In this document: positions 29,448 to 38,724 of the stretch, piece after piece
Layout of the letters: each line of letters opens with the position of its first letter
How positions within the stretch are numbered: the first letter of the stretch is position 1
DNA from: a bacterium Scap17
GTDB taxonomy: Bacteria; Pseudomonadota; Gammaproteobacteria; Pseudomonadales; Halomonadaceae
Direction: 5' to 3'
Length of the DNA stretch: 64,000 nucleotides
Assembly (NCBI GenBank): GCA_013376735.1
Contig: VINJ01000001.1
Coordinates: 1 to 64,000, forward strand
Notes under the pieces: model-generated
Database searches by the model: none
What the model saw: only the letters and a program-made list of their open reading frames with translations
Told to the model about the DNA's origin: nothing
Translations under genes and position numbers: made by a program

Positions 29448-31517
29448 TCATTGGGTCAGCAGACTGATGTCGGCCACACCCATGAACAGGCCTTGCAGAC
29501 TCGCCAGCATCGCCAGACGATTGGCGCGCACGGCGGCATCGTCGGCGTTGACCATCACCTGATCGAAGAAGGCATCGACCGGCTCGCGCAGGCTGGCCAG
29601 TGCATCGAGGGCCTCCTGGTAGCGCGCCGCTTCGAACAGTGGTGCCACTTCCGCGCCACGTGCCGTCAGGGCGTCTGCCAATGCCTGCTCGGCCGGCTCG
29701 CTCAGCAGGCTCGCATCCACCTCGGTGCGACCATCGTGCTTGGCCTTGGCGAGGATGTTGGAGACACGCTTGTTGGCTGCCGCCAGAGCAGCGGCTTCCG
29801 GGCGTTCGCCGAAGGCGTGCACGGCACGCAGACGCCGTGCGAAGTCCAGCGGGTTGCTGATCTTCAGGGTACGCACGGCCAGGTACAGCTCGGCCCCCAT
29901 ACCTTCGTCGTTGGCCCAGGCGCGGAAGCGATCGAGCATGTACTCGAGCACGTCCTCGGCCAGTCCTTCGGCCTTGGGCAGATCACGATGCTGCTCGGCG
30001 CTGACGCTCAGCAGCTCGCGCAGGTCGAGGTCCAGCTCACCCTTGATCAGGATGTTGAGCACCCCGATGGTGGCGCGACGCAGCGCGAACGGGTCCTTGG
30101 CGCCGGTCGGACGCTGACCGATACCGAAGATGCCGGTCAGGGTGTCGAGACGGTCGGCCAGGGCAATCGCCATGCCGGCCTTGGTCGTGGGGATCGCATC
30201 ACCGGCGAAGCGCGGCAGATACTGCTCTTCCAGCGCGAGAGCGACGGTGGCATCTTCGCCATCGTGACGGGCGTAGTAGTGGCCCATGATGCCCTGCAGT
30301 TCCGGGAACTCCAGCACCATCTCGGTGACCAGGTCGGTCTTGGCCAGCTGTGCAGCACGTGCGGCGTGGTCGACATCAGCGCCGATGCGTTCCGCGATGT
30401 GGCGTGCCACGGCTTCGCTGCGACGGGCCTTCTCGGCCATGCTGCCCAGCTTCTGCTGGAAGACGACGCTCTCGAGCTTCTCGCGACGCGATTCCAGCGT
30501 GCTGCGCAGGTCGGTCTCGTAGAAGAAGGCGGCATCGCCCAGACGCGGACGAATCACCTTCTCGTTACCGGAGATGACCTGTTGCGGGTCCTTGCTCTCG
30601 ATATTGGAGATGGTGATGAAGGCCGGCTTGAGCTTGCCGTCGTTGTCCAGCAGGTGGAAGTACTTCTGATTGGCCTTCATGGAGGAGATCAGACACTCCG
30701 CCGGCACTTCCAGGAAGCGCTCGTCGAAGGTGCCCGTCAGTGCCACCGGCCATTCCACGAGGCCGTTGACCTCGTTGAGCAGGGCTTCCTCGATGACGGC
30801 GTTGGCACCATAGACTTCTGCCTCGGCCTGGACCTGTTCGCGGATACGCTCACGACGCACCTCACGGTTGGCCAGCACGCGGGCGCCTTCCAGCGCGTCG
30901 AGGTAGTCCTCGGCGTGCGCCAGCGTGATGGCCTGCGGCGCATGGAAGCGGTGACCGAAAGTGGTACGACCGGAGTCGAGGCCGAGCACGCTGGCCTCGA
31001 TCACTTCGCTGCCGTAGAGCGCGACCAGCCAATGCACCGGACGCGAGAACTCGATGCGTGAGGCACCCCAGCGCATGTTCTTCGGCACCGGCAGGCGAGC
31101 CACGACCTGCTCCAGCATGGCCGGCAGCAGGGCGGAGAGGTGCTCGCCCGGCTGGGTGTGACGATAGCCGAGCCAAGTGCCCTTGTCGGTTTCCAGCTCG
31201 ATCAGGTCACTGACTTCGACCCCGCAGGAGCGGGCGAAGCCCTGCACCGCGCGAGTCGGTTCGCCATCCTTGAAGGCGGCGGCCTTGGCCGGTCCGCGCT
31301 TCTCGATCTCGCGGTCCGGCTGGCGCTCGGCCAGGGATTCGATCATCACCGCCAGACGACGCGGTGTGGCGTAGGCACGTACCTGACCGAAGGCGACTTC
31401 GGCGTCGCGCAGGCCATCGGCGAGGCCGTTGGCGAGGCTGTCAGCGAGTGCGTCGATGGCGCCAGGCGGCAGTTCCTCGCAGCCCAGTTCGATCAGCAGG
31501 GTATTCACGGAGGCCAT
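29448..31517 (-). CDS. glyS: Glycyl-tRNA synthetase beta subunit
   Basis: The 689-residue beta subunit of the bacterial alpha2beta2 glycyl-tRNA synthetase; it binds tRNA and supports catalysis by alpha. The N-terminus NTLLIELGCEELPPGAIDALA and PVPKNMRWG, with the long HD-like and anticodon-binding helical C-terminal region, are typical. It starts two bases after the glyQ stop, so the two subunits are translated together. Confidence 0.97.
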   Translation of the reverse strand: MASVNTLLIELGCEELPPGAIDALADSLANGLADGLRDAEVAFGQVRAYATPRRLAVMIESLAERQPDREIEKRGPAKAAAFKDGEPTRAVQGFARSCGVEVSDLIELETDKGTWLGYRHTQPGEHLSALLPAMLEQVVARLPVPKNMRWGASRIEFSRPVHWLVALYGSEVIEASVLGLDSGRTTFGHRFHAPQAITLAHAEDYLDALEGARVLANREVRRERIREQVQAEAEVYGANAVIEEALLNEVNGLVEWPVALTGTFDERFLEVPAECLISSMKANQKYFHLLDNDGKLKPAFITISNIESKDPQQVISGNEKVIRPRLGDAAFFYETDLRSTLESRREKLESVVFQQKLGSMAEKARRSEAVARHIAERIGADVDHAARAAQLAKTDLVTEMVLEFPELQGIMGHYYARHDGEDATVALALEEQYLPRFAGDAIPTTKAGMAIALADRLDTLTGIFGIGQRPTGAKDPFALRRATIGVLNILIKGELDLDLRELLSVSAEQHRDLPKAEGLAEDVLEYMLDRFRAWANDEGMGAELYLAVRTLKISNPLDFARRLRAVHAFGERPEAAALAAANKRVSNILAKAKHDGRTEVDASLLSEPAEQALADALTARGAEVAPLFEAARYQEALDALASLREPVDAFFDQVMVNADDAAVRANRLAMLASLQGLFMGVADISLLTQ

Positions 31518-31519
31518 GC

Positions 31520-32476
31520 TTACGCGTCTCCCTCGGTAGTGGTGTCATCGGCGGCGAGCAGCTCATCACGCAGCGCCTGCGGGGCCAGCGGGAAGCCGGC
31601 GGCCTTGCGCGAATCGTAATAGGCGTGGGCCACATCACGGGCGAGAGTGCGCACGCGCAGGATGTAGCGCTGACGCTCGGTGACGGAGATGGCGTGGCGC
31701 GCATCCAGCAGGTTGAAGGTATGTGATGCCTTCAGTACCTGCTCGTAGGCCGGCAGCGGCAGGTTGGCGGTCAGCAGCTTCTGGCACTCGCTCTCGCAGT
31801 GATCGAAGGCAGCGAACAGCTCCGGCACGGCGGCGTGCTCGAAGTTGTAGGCCGACTGCTCCTTCTCGTTCTGCAGGAAGACGTCACCATAGGTCACGAC
31901 GGAGCCGTCCGGCGCGGTGGTCCAGATCAGGTCGTAGACGCTGTCCACGTCCTGCAGGTACATCGCGATGCGCTCGAGGCCGTAGGTCAGCTCGCCGGTG
32001 ACCGGGAAGCATTCGATGCCACCTGCCTGCTGGAAGTAGGTGAACTGGGTCACTTCCATGCCGTTGAGCCACATTTCCCAGCCGAGGCCCCAGGCGCCCA
32101 GCGTCGGAGATTCCCAGTTGTCCTCGACGAAACGGATGTCGTGGACCAGCGGGTCGATGCCCAGACGCTCCAGCGAGCCCAGATAGAGCTCCTGCAGGTT
32201 GGCCGGTGACGGCTTCATCACCACCTGGAACTGATAATAGTGCTGCAGGCGATTGGGGTTTTCGCCGTAGCGGCCGTCGGTGGGACGGCGGGAAGGCTGC
32301 ACGTAGGCAGCGTTCCAGGTTTCAGGACCGATGGAGCGCAGGAAGGTCGCCGGGTGGAAAGTCCCCGCGCCAACCTCCATATCCAATGGTTGCAGGATGA
32401 TGCAACCCTGTTCGGCCCAGTATTGCTGCAGGGCCAGAATCAGGCCCTGGAAGGTTTTCACGTCTGGCTGTGTCAT
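31520..32476 (-). CDS. glyQ: Glycyl-tRNA synthetase alpha subunit
   Basis: The catalytic class II core of the tetrameric glycyl-tRNA synthetase. The 318-residue protein has [36 protein letters not shown] and [20 protein letters not shown], the signatures of the alpha subunit. The ATG at 32476 gives the family N-terminus; an in-frame ATG at 32497 adds seven residues without a better ribosome site. It is divergent from hldD. Confidence 0.97.
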   Translation of the reverse strand: MTQPDVKTFQGLILALQQYWAEQGCIILQPLDMEVGAGTFHPATFLRSIGPETWNAAYVQPSRRPTDGRYGENPNRLQHYYQFQVVMKPSPANLQELYLGSLERLGIDPLVHDIRFVEDNWESPTLGAWGLGWEMWLNGMEVTQFTYFQQAGGIECFPVTGELTYGLERIAMYLQDVDSVYDLIWTTAPDGSVVTYGDVFLQNEKEQSAYNFEHAAVPELFAAFDHCESECQKLLTANLPLPAYEQVLKASHTFNLLDARHAISVTERQRYILRVRTLARDVAHAYYDSRKAAGFPLAPQALRDELLAADDTTTEGDA

Positions 32477-32645
32477 TGGTGAAGCCCGTTGGCCCATGAA
32501 TTCGAGAACTGCCGAGTATACAATCCCCGCTTATCGGGTTATAGGCCGCAGACGAAACCGAGTGCGTGCCATTTCCAAATTCTGATGTGTCGCGTTCCTG
32601 AACGCGCGCGTTGCCTACAAGCCTCTAGAGGCTCTGGGAGCTCAA

Positions 32646-33602
32646 ATGATCGTCGTTACCGGAGGCGCCGGCTTCATCGGTGCCAATATCGTCAAGGCAC
32701 TCAATGACCGCGGCCGTACCGATATCCTGGTGGTGGATGACCTGAGTGACGGCACCAAGTTCATCAATCTGGCGGACCTGACCATCGCCGATTACCTCGA
32801 CAAGGACGACTTCCTGATTCGCGTCCAGTCGAGCCTGATGGGCGAGTATGCCGAGTTGCCGAAGATCGAGGCGATCTTCCACGAAGGCGCCTGCTCGGAC
32901 ACCACCGAGTGGGACGGCCAGTTCATGCTCGAGAACAACTTCGAGTACTCCAAGGTGCTGCTCAACTTCTGCGAAGCGAACCAGATTCCCTTCCTCTACG
33001 CGAGCTCCGCGGCGACCTACGGCGACAGCCAGGTCTTCAAGGAAACGCCGGAGTTCGAAGGTCCGCTCAACGTCTACGGCTACTCCAAGCTGCTGTTCGA
33101 TCAGCACGTGCGCCAGCGCTGGGACAGCCTGACCACCCAGGTCGTCGGCTTCCGCTATTTCAATGTCTACGGCCCGCGTGAGCAGCACAAGGGCAAGATG
33201 GCCAGCGTTGCCTATCACCATCACACCCAGGTGAAGGCGGGCGAGAACCCCAAGCTGTTCGGCGCCTACGATGGCTTTGAAGCCGGCATGCAGAGCCGTG
33301 ACTTCGTCTATGTCGGTGATGTGGTCGACGTGAACCTGTGGTTCCTCGATCACCCGGAAGCCTCCGGCATCTTCAATCTGGGCACCGGTCGCGCCGAGCC
33401 GTTCAAGGCGATCGCCGAGACCGTCATCGAGTACTACGAGAAGGGCGAGATCGAGTACATCGACTTCCCGGAAAACCTCAAGGGCCGCTACCAGAGCTTC
33501 ACGCGTGCCGATATCGGCAAGCTGCGCAAGGCCGGCTGCAACGTCGAGTTCAAGACCGTTGCCCAGGGCACGCGCGCCTATCTCGAATGGCTGAATCGCT
33601 GA
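32646..33602 (+). CDS. hldD: HldD, ADP-L-glycero-D-manno-heptose 6-epimerase
   Basis: HldD is the last enzyme of ADP-L-glycero-D-manno-heptose synthesis. The 318-residue short-chain dehydrogenase-type epimerase has [11 protein letters not shown] for NAD(P) binding at the N-terminus, the catalytic Ser/Tyr/Lys set in [10 protein letters not shown] and YGYSK, and [18 protein letters not shown] lies five bases before the ATG. It begins the plus-strand part of the LPS inner-core locus. Confidence 0.97.
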   Translation: MIVVTGGAGFIGANIVKALNDRGRTDILVVDDLSDGTKFINLADLTIADYLDKDDFLIRVQSSLMGEYAELPKIEAIFHEGACSDTTEWDGQFMLENNFEYSKVLLNFCEANQIPFLYASSAATYGDSQVFKETPEFEGPLNVYGYSKLLFDQHVRQRWDSLTTQVVGFRYFNVYGPREQHKGKMASVAYHHHTQVKAGENPKLFGAYDGFEAGMQSRDFVYVGDVVDVNLWFLDHPEASGIFNLGTGRAEPFKAIAETVIEYYEKGEIEYIDFPENLKGRYQSFTRADIGKLRKAGCNVEFKTVAQGTRAYLEWLNR

Positions 33603-33705
33603 ACTCGAGGGACTGCAGCGCCGAGCCTGAAGGTCTGCAGCGCAAGGGCGATGGGGCAGGGCAAGCGCACCCGCAAGGAGGATTGGCCGTGAAGAGGAGC
33701 AAGGC

Positions 33706-34725
33706 ATGAGTGAGCGCATTCTGGTGGTCGGGCCCAGCTGGGTCGGCGACATGGTGATGGCGCAGAGCCTGTTCATGACGCTGAAGCAGCGCTCGCCCGG
33801 CTGCCGGATCAGTGTGCTGGCGCCCGCCTGGTCGCAGCCGATCATCGAGCGCATGCCCGAGGTCGAGGAGGCACTGGCGTTGCCGGCGGGGCATGGTGAC
33901 TTCGCCCTCAAGGCGCGCTGGCAGCTCGGGCGTTCGCTGCGTGGACGCTTCGACCGCGCCATCGTGTTGCCGCGCTCGTGGAAGTCAGCGCTGGTACCGT
34001 TCTTCGCGCGCATTCCGGTGCGGGTCGGCTTCACCGGTGAGCAGCGCTACGGCCTGCTCACCGAGTGCCGCAGGCTCGACAAGTCGGTGCTCGATCAGAC
34101 CGTCAAGCGCTTCACGTCACTGGGCCTGCCCGTTGAGGAGGCCAATCCGCCAGTGGGCATCCCGGAGCCCTGTCTCGTCACCGACAGCGCCAATCAGCAG
34201 CGTCTGCGCGATGAGCTGGGGCTGATGGCGCCGCCGGCCCCCATCATCGGCATGATGCCGGGGGCGGAGTACGGCCCGGCCAAGCAGTGGCCGCTGGCGC
34301 ATTTTCGTGCGCTGGCCGAGTCCTTGATCCGACAGGGGACCGAGGTGCGTATCTTCGGTGGCCCCAAGGATGTCGCGGCGGGGGAGGAGATCGCCCAGGG
34401 ACTGGCGGGTGTCCACAATCTGTGTGGCAAGACGCGGCTGGCGGATGCGGTGGACCTGATCGCTGAGTGTCGGGAAGTGGTCAGCAATGACTCCGGCCTG
34501 ATGCATGTCGCGGCTGCGGTAGGTGCCCGTATCCAGGGTATCTACGGCTCCTCGTCACCGCATTACACGCCGCCGCTGACGGCCAATCGCGAGATCCACT
34601 GGCTGGCGCTGGACTGTTCGCCCTGCTTCAAGCGCGTCTGCCCGCTGGGGCATACCAATTGCCTGAATCATATTGCTCCCGAGCGACTGTTGACGGCGAT
34701 CTCGCTGGATGAGGATGCGCGGTGA
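33706..34725 (+). CDS. waaF: WaaF, ADP-heptose:LPS heptosyltransferase II
   Basis: A family-9 glycosyltransferase that adds the second heptose to the inner core. The 339-residue protein starts ILVVGPSWVGDMVMAQSLF, the WaaF N-terminal loop, and has the nucleotide-sugar region PGAEYGPAKQWPLAHFRALA and SNDSGLMHVAAAVG. The C-terminal CFKRVCPLGHTNCLNHI cysteine-rich stretch is typical of WaaF. It overlaps the next gene by four bases (GTGA). Confidence 0.93.
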   Translation: MSERILVVGPSWVGDMVMAQSLFMTLKQRSPGCRISVLAPAWSQPIIERMPEVEEALALPAGHGDFALKARWQLGRSLRGRFDRAIVLPRSWKSALVPFFARIPVRVGFTGEQRYGLLTECRRLDKSVLDQTVKRFTSLGLPVEEANPPVGIPEPCLVTDSANQQRLRDELGLMAPPAPIIGMMPGAEYGPAKQWPLAHFRALAESLIRQGTEVRIFGGPKDVAAGEEIAQGLAGVHNLCGKTRLADAVDLIAECREVVSNDSGLMHVAAAVGARIQGIYGSSSPHYTPPLTANREIHWLALDCSPCFKRVCPLGHTNCLNHIAPERLLTAISLDEDAR

Positions 34726-35633
34726 ACCGGCCGAGTAACCGTACGACGGATGATCTGATCCACCCGCGCATGCGCGGGGCCATGCGGCGTGCCCAGCGAG
34801 TCGAGGCGCTGCGTGCCTGGTGCGAGCACCACCTGATACTGCCGTTCAGCCGTTGCTGGTTGATGCGCTGGAAGCGCCAGCGCGCACGTCATCAGCTCCT
34901 TGAGCGCCGTGGCCTGCCGCGCCATGCGCTGGAAGACGTGATGGGGCAGGAGGCGTTGACGCTCTGGATCAACCCGCGTGAGCTGGTACGCGACGTCAAC
35001 TTCGGGCGCGACAAGCGCAAGCGTCCTTCCTCCAACGCCTTCATCTGGGATGGCGACTGGGACCTGCGACGCGGTGCTTTCCGCTTCGGTTCACGCTCGC
35101 GCCTGATGCGAGACCTGATCGAGCATGGCGATGACCTGACAGTGACCGAGCGCTATCAGCACCTGAAGGCCTTGCTGGATGCCGGCAAGCCCTGGTCGTC
35201 ACCGCGTGATGGACTGTTGATGGACAGCGAAGAGCAGATTCTCGGCTATCTGCGCTGTTATCGCGGTTATCTGCAGGACATGGCCAGCAATGGCTTTCGT
35301 CAGGGGGTCACCAAGGACGAGATGGGCGTCGCAGTGACGCGTGAGGGTCGCCTGCTCAAGATCAACCGTGGCCTGCACCGGCTGGCCATGGCGCAACAGG
35401 TCGGGGTGCCCAGCGTGCCTGTCGTCATCAAGGCGGTGCATCGTGAGTTCTGGGACAGGGTGACCGCTGGTGTCGAAGGCGATGAGGCGCTTGAGAGGTT
35501 GCAGGCTGCGCTGCAAGAGTGTCGCCCCGAAAGCGAACCCGGCCCGCTGGACCCCAGGACCTACCCCGTATTGGGTGTGGACGAGGGCTGGCCGGATCTG
35601 CGCGGCCTGGAGGACGTTGATTCGCGCGCCTGA
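34722..35633 (+). CDS. Uncharacterised protein with ParB/Srx-fold-like segment, LPS locus
   Basis: I do not recognise a named family. The 303-residue protein is basic in its first 60 residues (many Arg, Trp) and has no signal peptide or clear membrane helix. Near the C-terminus DEMGVAVTREGRLLKINRGLHRLAMAQ followed by VPSVPVVIKAVHREFWDRV resembles the GxHRLxAAxxxG loop of the ParB N-terminal/sulfiredoxin fold, which elsewhere binds nucleotides. It begins with GTG at 34722 overlapping waaF by four bases, so it is co-translated with heptosyltransferase II. A role in core assembly or modification is inferred from position only. Confidence 0.75.
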   Translation: MNRPSNRTTDDLIHPRMRGAMRRAQRVEALRAWCEHHLILPFSRCWLMRWKRQRARHQLLERRGLPRHALEDVMGQEALTLWINPRELVRDVNFGRDKRKRPSSNAFIWDGDWDLRRGAFRFGSRSRLMRDLIEHGDDLTVTERYQHLKALLDAGKPWSSPRDGLLMDSEEQILGYLRCYRGYLQDMASNGFRQGVTKDEMGVAVTREGRLLKINRGLHRLAMAQQVGVPSVPVVIKAVHREFWDRVTAGVEGDEALERLQAALQECRPESEPGPLDPRTYPVLGVDEGWPDLRGLEDVDSRA

Positions 35634-35660
35634 GCTTCTGACCTGCTGTCTGGAAAAACG

Positions 35661-35709
35661 AAAAAGCCCTGTTTCATTGTGATGTTTCACATGAAACAGG
35701 GCTTTTTTT
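35661..35709. terminator. Bidirectional terminator, LPS locus
   Basis: AAAAAGCCCTGTTTCAT pairs with ATGAAACAGGGCTTTTT, with A and T tracts, between convergent genes. Its right arm is part of a parS-like palindrome (TGTTTCACATGAAACA, 35683-35698). Confidence 0.85.
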
Positions 35710-35725
35710 CGTTCTTTAGCCGAGG

Positions 35726-35770
35726 GATAGGTGCCTGGATGATAGGTGCCTGGACGATAGGTGCTTGTGG
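35726..35770 (+). repeat. Three 15-base tandem repeats
   Basis: GATAGGTGCCTGGAT, GATAGGTGCCTGGAC and a degenerate GATAGGTGCTTGTGG follow each other directly, in the short gap before the 3' end of the glycosyltransferase gene. Confidence 0.85.
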
Positions 35771-35796
35771 GCCAGGTGTCTGAGGTGAAAAGCGGT

Positions 35797-36939
35797 CTAG
35801 CGTGCCAGCCGCTGATAAAGCCCCAGATAGGCCTCGCCCATGGCGCTGGGAGTGAAGCGTGCCAGATGCGCACGTGCCCCCGCGACCAGCCGCTCCCGAC
35901 GTGGTGCATCAGCGACGAGTGCCACGATGGCGGCAGCCAGTGCCTGGGCATCGCCGCTGGGCACCAGCACGCCGGTGCTGTCGTCATGCACGATATCGGG
36001 GATGCCATCCACATCGCTTGCGATGATCGGGACGCCGTGATCCATCACGTCGAGCAGAATCGAGCCGAGACCCTCGTTGCGCGACGGGAAGGCGAACAGA
36101 TCGAAGGCTTCCAGATAGTCGCCGACATTGGTGTGGAAGCCTTCCCAGAGCAGATTGTCGAGATCGGCACTTTCCGCCTTGAAGGCCGCTTCGTCCTCGC
36201 CGGCCCCCAGGCAGACGAACAGCAGCTGCGGGTGGCTGTCGCGCAGCCTGCGGGCCGCCTCGATCAGCACCCGCTGGCCCTTGTGGCGGTCCACCAGGGC
36301 GCCGACATGCCCGATGACAACACGATCTCCTGCGGGCGTATTGCCGAAGCGCTGGCGTAGCTCGGCCACGGCTTGCTTGTCGCTGGGCAGGTGGGCGAGG
36401 GTGCTGGGGATCAACGCCGTCTCACCCCATTGGCGCTCGCGCAGGTGAGATTCGATCACCGACGAAATCGCCACCCGGCAGGCGGCCGCGCGATAGGTCA
36501 GGCGATTGAAGGGCTTGTCCTTCACCGGCTGGGGCACCCGGCGTGTCAGCAGGTAGGGCGTGCCGGTGAGGCGCTGATGCAGCCATGCCCAGTGCACGGC
36601 CTTGGCTTCATGAGCATGCACGATGTCGGCGCGGGGCTGGCCGAGATGGCCCTTGAAACGTCCGCTGATCTCGATCACTTCCACCGTGACAGCCAGCTCG
36701 AGCGCCGCCAGTTCGCGGATCAAGGGCGACCCTTGCAGACACACCAGTGACTGGCGGATCGGCGCGCCGGCTTCGCCGTTCTCCCTCGGGCTTGCGCGTC
36801 GCGCCAGGTCTGCGATCAGGTTGAGTGTCTGGCGCTCACCGCCGCGAAAGCCACGTGCCAGATTGACGTGGCGTACATGAAGCGGGCGCGTCATACCTCG
36901 CGCGGCAGTCGGCTCACGGCTAGAGGTCATGGTCACCAT
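35797..36939 (-). CDS. Family-4-type glycosyltransferase, LPS core
   Basis: A 380-residue GT-B glycosyltransferase. The N-terminal domain has HVNLARGFRGGERQTLNLI, and the C-terminal nucleotide-sugar site has VIGHVGALVDRHKGQRVLIEA and EGFHTNVGDYLEAFDLFAFPSRNEGLGSILLDVM (E-x7-E-like motif SRNEGLG). It belongs to an LPS core biosynthesis group. The annotated ATG overlaps the upstream GT2 gene by seven bases; ATGs at 36930 and 36894 are alternatives and the first 15 residues look unconserved. Sugar specificity cannot be told. Confidence 0.85.
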   Translation of the reverse strand: MVTMTSSREPTAARGMTRPLHVRHVNLARGFRGGERQTLNLIADLARRASPRENGEAGAPIRQSLVCLQGSPLIRELAALELAVTVEVIEISGRFKGHLGQPRADIVHAHEAKAVHWAWLHQRLTGTPYLLTRRVPQPVKDKPFNRLTYRAAACRVAISSVIESHLRERQWGETALIPSTLAHLPSDKQAVAELRQRFGNTPAGDRVVIGHVGALVDRHKGQRVLIEAARRLRDSHPQLLFVCLGAGEDEAAFKAESADLDNLLWEGFHTNVGDYLEAFDLFAFPSRNEGLGSILLDVMDHGVPIIASDVDGIPDIVHDDSTGVLVPSGDAQALAAAIVALVADAPRRERLVAGARAHLARFTPSAMGEAYLGLYQRLAR

Positions 36940-37778
36940 ACCTTGTTGAAATCTTCGGCCTCACGCACCTTGGCGTCGCGCTGGAATTCCAGCAGCTTGG
37001 CGTATTTCAGGTAGGCATTGACGCTGGCCGACAGCGCCACCGAGAAGCCATCGACGCCATCGCGGAAGCCGGCCTGGAAGACGAACTTGCGCATGAAGGC
37101 ATTGCTAGCATGCAGGAAGGGCGTGAAGGCGTTGGCGCGTTTTCCCTTCTGATACATGATCTTGGCGGCGCGGTTCGAGAAACGGCCACTGGCCTTGACG
37201 AACAGCTCACCGAGATTGGCGAAGCTGTAATGCTCGAGATCGGCGTCCAGTTCACAGGGATGGTTGGACTGCACCGAGCTGTGCTGACGCGAATCGCGGA
37301 AGGCGAGTTTCTCGCGGTCATACAGGCGCAGGCAGTAATCGGGATACCAGCCGGCATGTCGCACCCAGCGCGAGCCGATGAAGTTGCGACGGCGCAGCGC
37401 GAAGCCGTCGTGGGGTGTGCTGTCGAGTGCCAGTTCGCGGATGGCGCTGACGGCACCGTCGGTCAGGCGCTCATCGGCATCCAGTGACAGCACCCAGCGG
37501 TGACTGGCATGGCTCGGCCCGACATTCTTCTGCGGCCCGTCGCCCAGGTAGGGTTGATCGATCACCACGGCACCCATGTTGCGCGCCAGTTCGCAGGTGG
37601 CATCGGTGGAGCCGGAATCGACCACGATCAGCTCCTCGCAGACCTGGCCCAGCGAGCGCAGGCAGTCCTCGATGTTGTGGGCTTCATTGAGGGTGATGAC
37701 ACAGCCGGTGATGGGCACCGCAGTGCGCAGCTTGCCATCGGGTGAAGGGGCGGCCGAGGCCTCGTCGCTCGTGTTCAT
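36933..37778 (-). CDS. Family-2 glycosyltransferase, WaaE/KdtX-like
   Basis: A 281-residue GT-A enzyme. The nucleotide-sugar domain has GCVITLNEAHNIEDCLRSL, VVDSGSTDAT and the DXD-type LSLDADERL. This size and sequence pattern match WaaE/KdtX proteins, which add a beta-1,4-linked glucose to inner-core heptose. No membrane segment is obvious. It is the middle gene of the minus-strand kdkA-GT2-GT4 set, 159 bases after kdkA, and overlaps the GT4 start. Confidence 0.85.
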   Translation of the reverse strand: MNTSDEASAAPSPDGKLRTAVPITGCVITLNEAHNIEDCLRSLGQVCEELIVVDSGSTDATCELARNMGAVVIDQPYLGDGPQKNVGPSHASHRWVLSLDADERLTDGAVSAIRELALDSTPHDGFALRRRNFIGSRWVRHAGWYPDYCLRLYDREKLAFRDSRQHSSVQSNHPCELDADLEHYSFANLGELFVKASGRFSNRAAKIMYQKGKRANAFTPFLHASNAFMRKFVFQAGFRDGVDGFSVALSASVNAYLKYAKLLEFQRDAKVREAEDFNKVW

Positions 37779-37937
37779 GACGGTCTCTGTCTTGAGAGCG
37801 CCTGCAGCACGACGGGGTGTGGCAGGCGCCGATGGGACGCAGTGGCAGGCTCGCCTGGGCGAAGCGTCTGCCGACGATTCATGTCGCTATCGTACACTGC
37901 ATGGGCGTCGATGCCTGCAGGGCGATACGCTGCAGGT

Positions 37938-38720
37938 TCAGGCGTGATAGGCGCTGCGAATACGGGCCAGGCACGCCGCGTGATGCGTCGGGGTGAAGCG
38001 GGCCAGTGAACGCCCCAGGCGGGAGAGATTGTTCTTGCGCCAGCGTGCGTCGGCAGGTGCCTCGGCATGCAGCTGGCAGCGATCGAGATCGATCACGTAG
38101 ACGCGTTCGCTTTCGTCGACCAGCAGATTGCGTGCATTGAGATCGACATGCTCAAGCCCGGCATCATGCACGCCGCGGATGGCGTGGCCAGCCGTATCGA
38201 GCAGGCGGAGCACGGCCTCGGGCAGCTCGGCCCCGGCAGGCAGGCGCTGTGCTTCGAGGGCGATCAGGTCATCGGCGAAGGCGCGTGCGCCAGGAATCAG
38301 CACCGTGATCAGGGCGGCCTCGTAGGTCAGACCATGCCGCCACACGCAGGCACCGACGGGCTCTGGCACCGGCAGCCCCTGGCGATACAGACGCTCCGTC
38401 AGGCGCAGTTCGGCGAAGGCGCGGGTGCGCTCAAGGCCGGTATAGAGGTAGCGCTGACTGGCGAGCTTCGCGATCAGGCCGCCGCGACGATAGGGGCGCA
38501 GTGCCCAGCGGCAAGCCGGTGTCGCGTTGGTATTGGCGGGTTGCAGCTCGGCGGGCAAACGACAGACATCGAGGAACAGACTCGCCCCGCGCCCCGGCGC
38601 TTCGCCGGTCACGGCGTCGTGTTCACGCCAGAACGATGGCATGAACCAGTCCGGCGTCATTTGTGGCGCTGTTTCGCCATCATATAGAATGTGGGCATTC
38701 TCATTTCGGAAAACTGCCAT
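37938..38720 (-). CDS. kdkA: KdkA, Kdo kinase
   Basis: KdkA phosphorylates the 4-OH of the single Kdo on lipid IVA in species whose WaaA adds one Kdo. The 260-residue protein has a small-kinase fold with RRGGLIAKLASQRYLY, the catalytic loop HVDLNARNLL and the metal-binding YVIDLDRC. Family members begin near AVFRNENAHILYD, so I take the ATG at 38720 (38726 is also possible); the longer frame from 38798 would overlap the divergent gene by 70 bases. Its start codon lies only four bases from the divergent heptosyltransferase start. Confidence 0.9.
   Translation of the reverse strand: MAVFRNENAHILYDGETAPQMTPDWFMPSFWREHDAVTGEAPGRGASLFLDVCRLPAELQPANTNATPACRWALRPYRRGGLIAKLASQRYLYTGLERTRAFAELRLTERLYRQGLPVPEPVGACVWRHGLTYEAALITVLIPGARAFADDLIALEAQRLPAGAELPEAVLRLLDTAGHAIRGVHDAGLEHVDLNARNLLVDESERVYVIDLDRCQLHAEAPADARWRKNNLSRLGRSLARFTPTHHAACLARIRSAYHA
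38661..38688 (+). promoter_or_regulatory. Possible promoter of the family-9 heptosyltransferase operon
   Basis: TTGTGG, a 16-base spacer and TATAGA lie 37 bases before the ATG at 38725. The whole element is inside the kdkA coding sequence, so the two divergent genes share DNA. Confidence 0.4.
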
Positions 38721-38724
38721 CCGC

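Noticed and set aside
29304-31061. Long plus-strand frame across glyS
   Set aside because: Antisense to glyS, which is fully conserved; low-complexity His/Gln/Gly composition is typical of a shadow frame.
35683-35698. Third parS site
   Set aside because: One central mismatch, 15 kb from oriC, and half of it is explained by the terminator stem; kept only as a low-interest observation.
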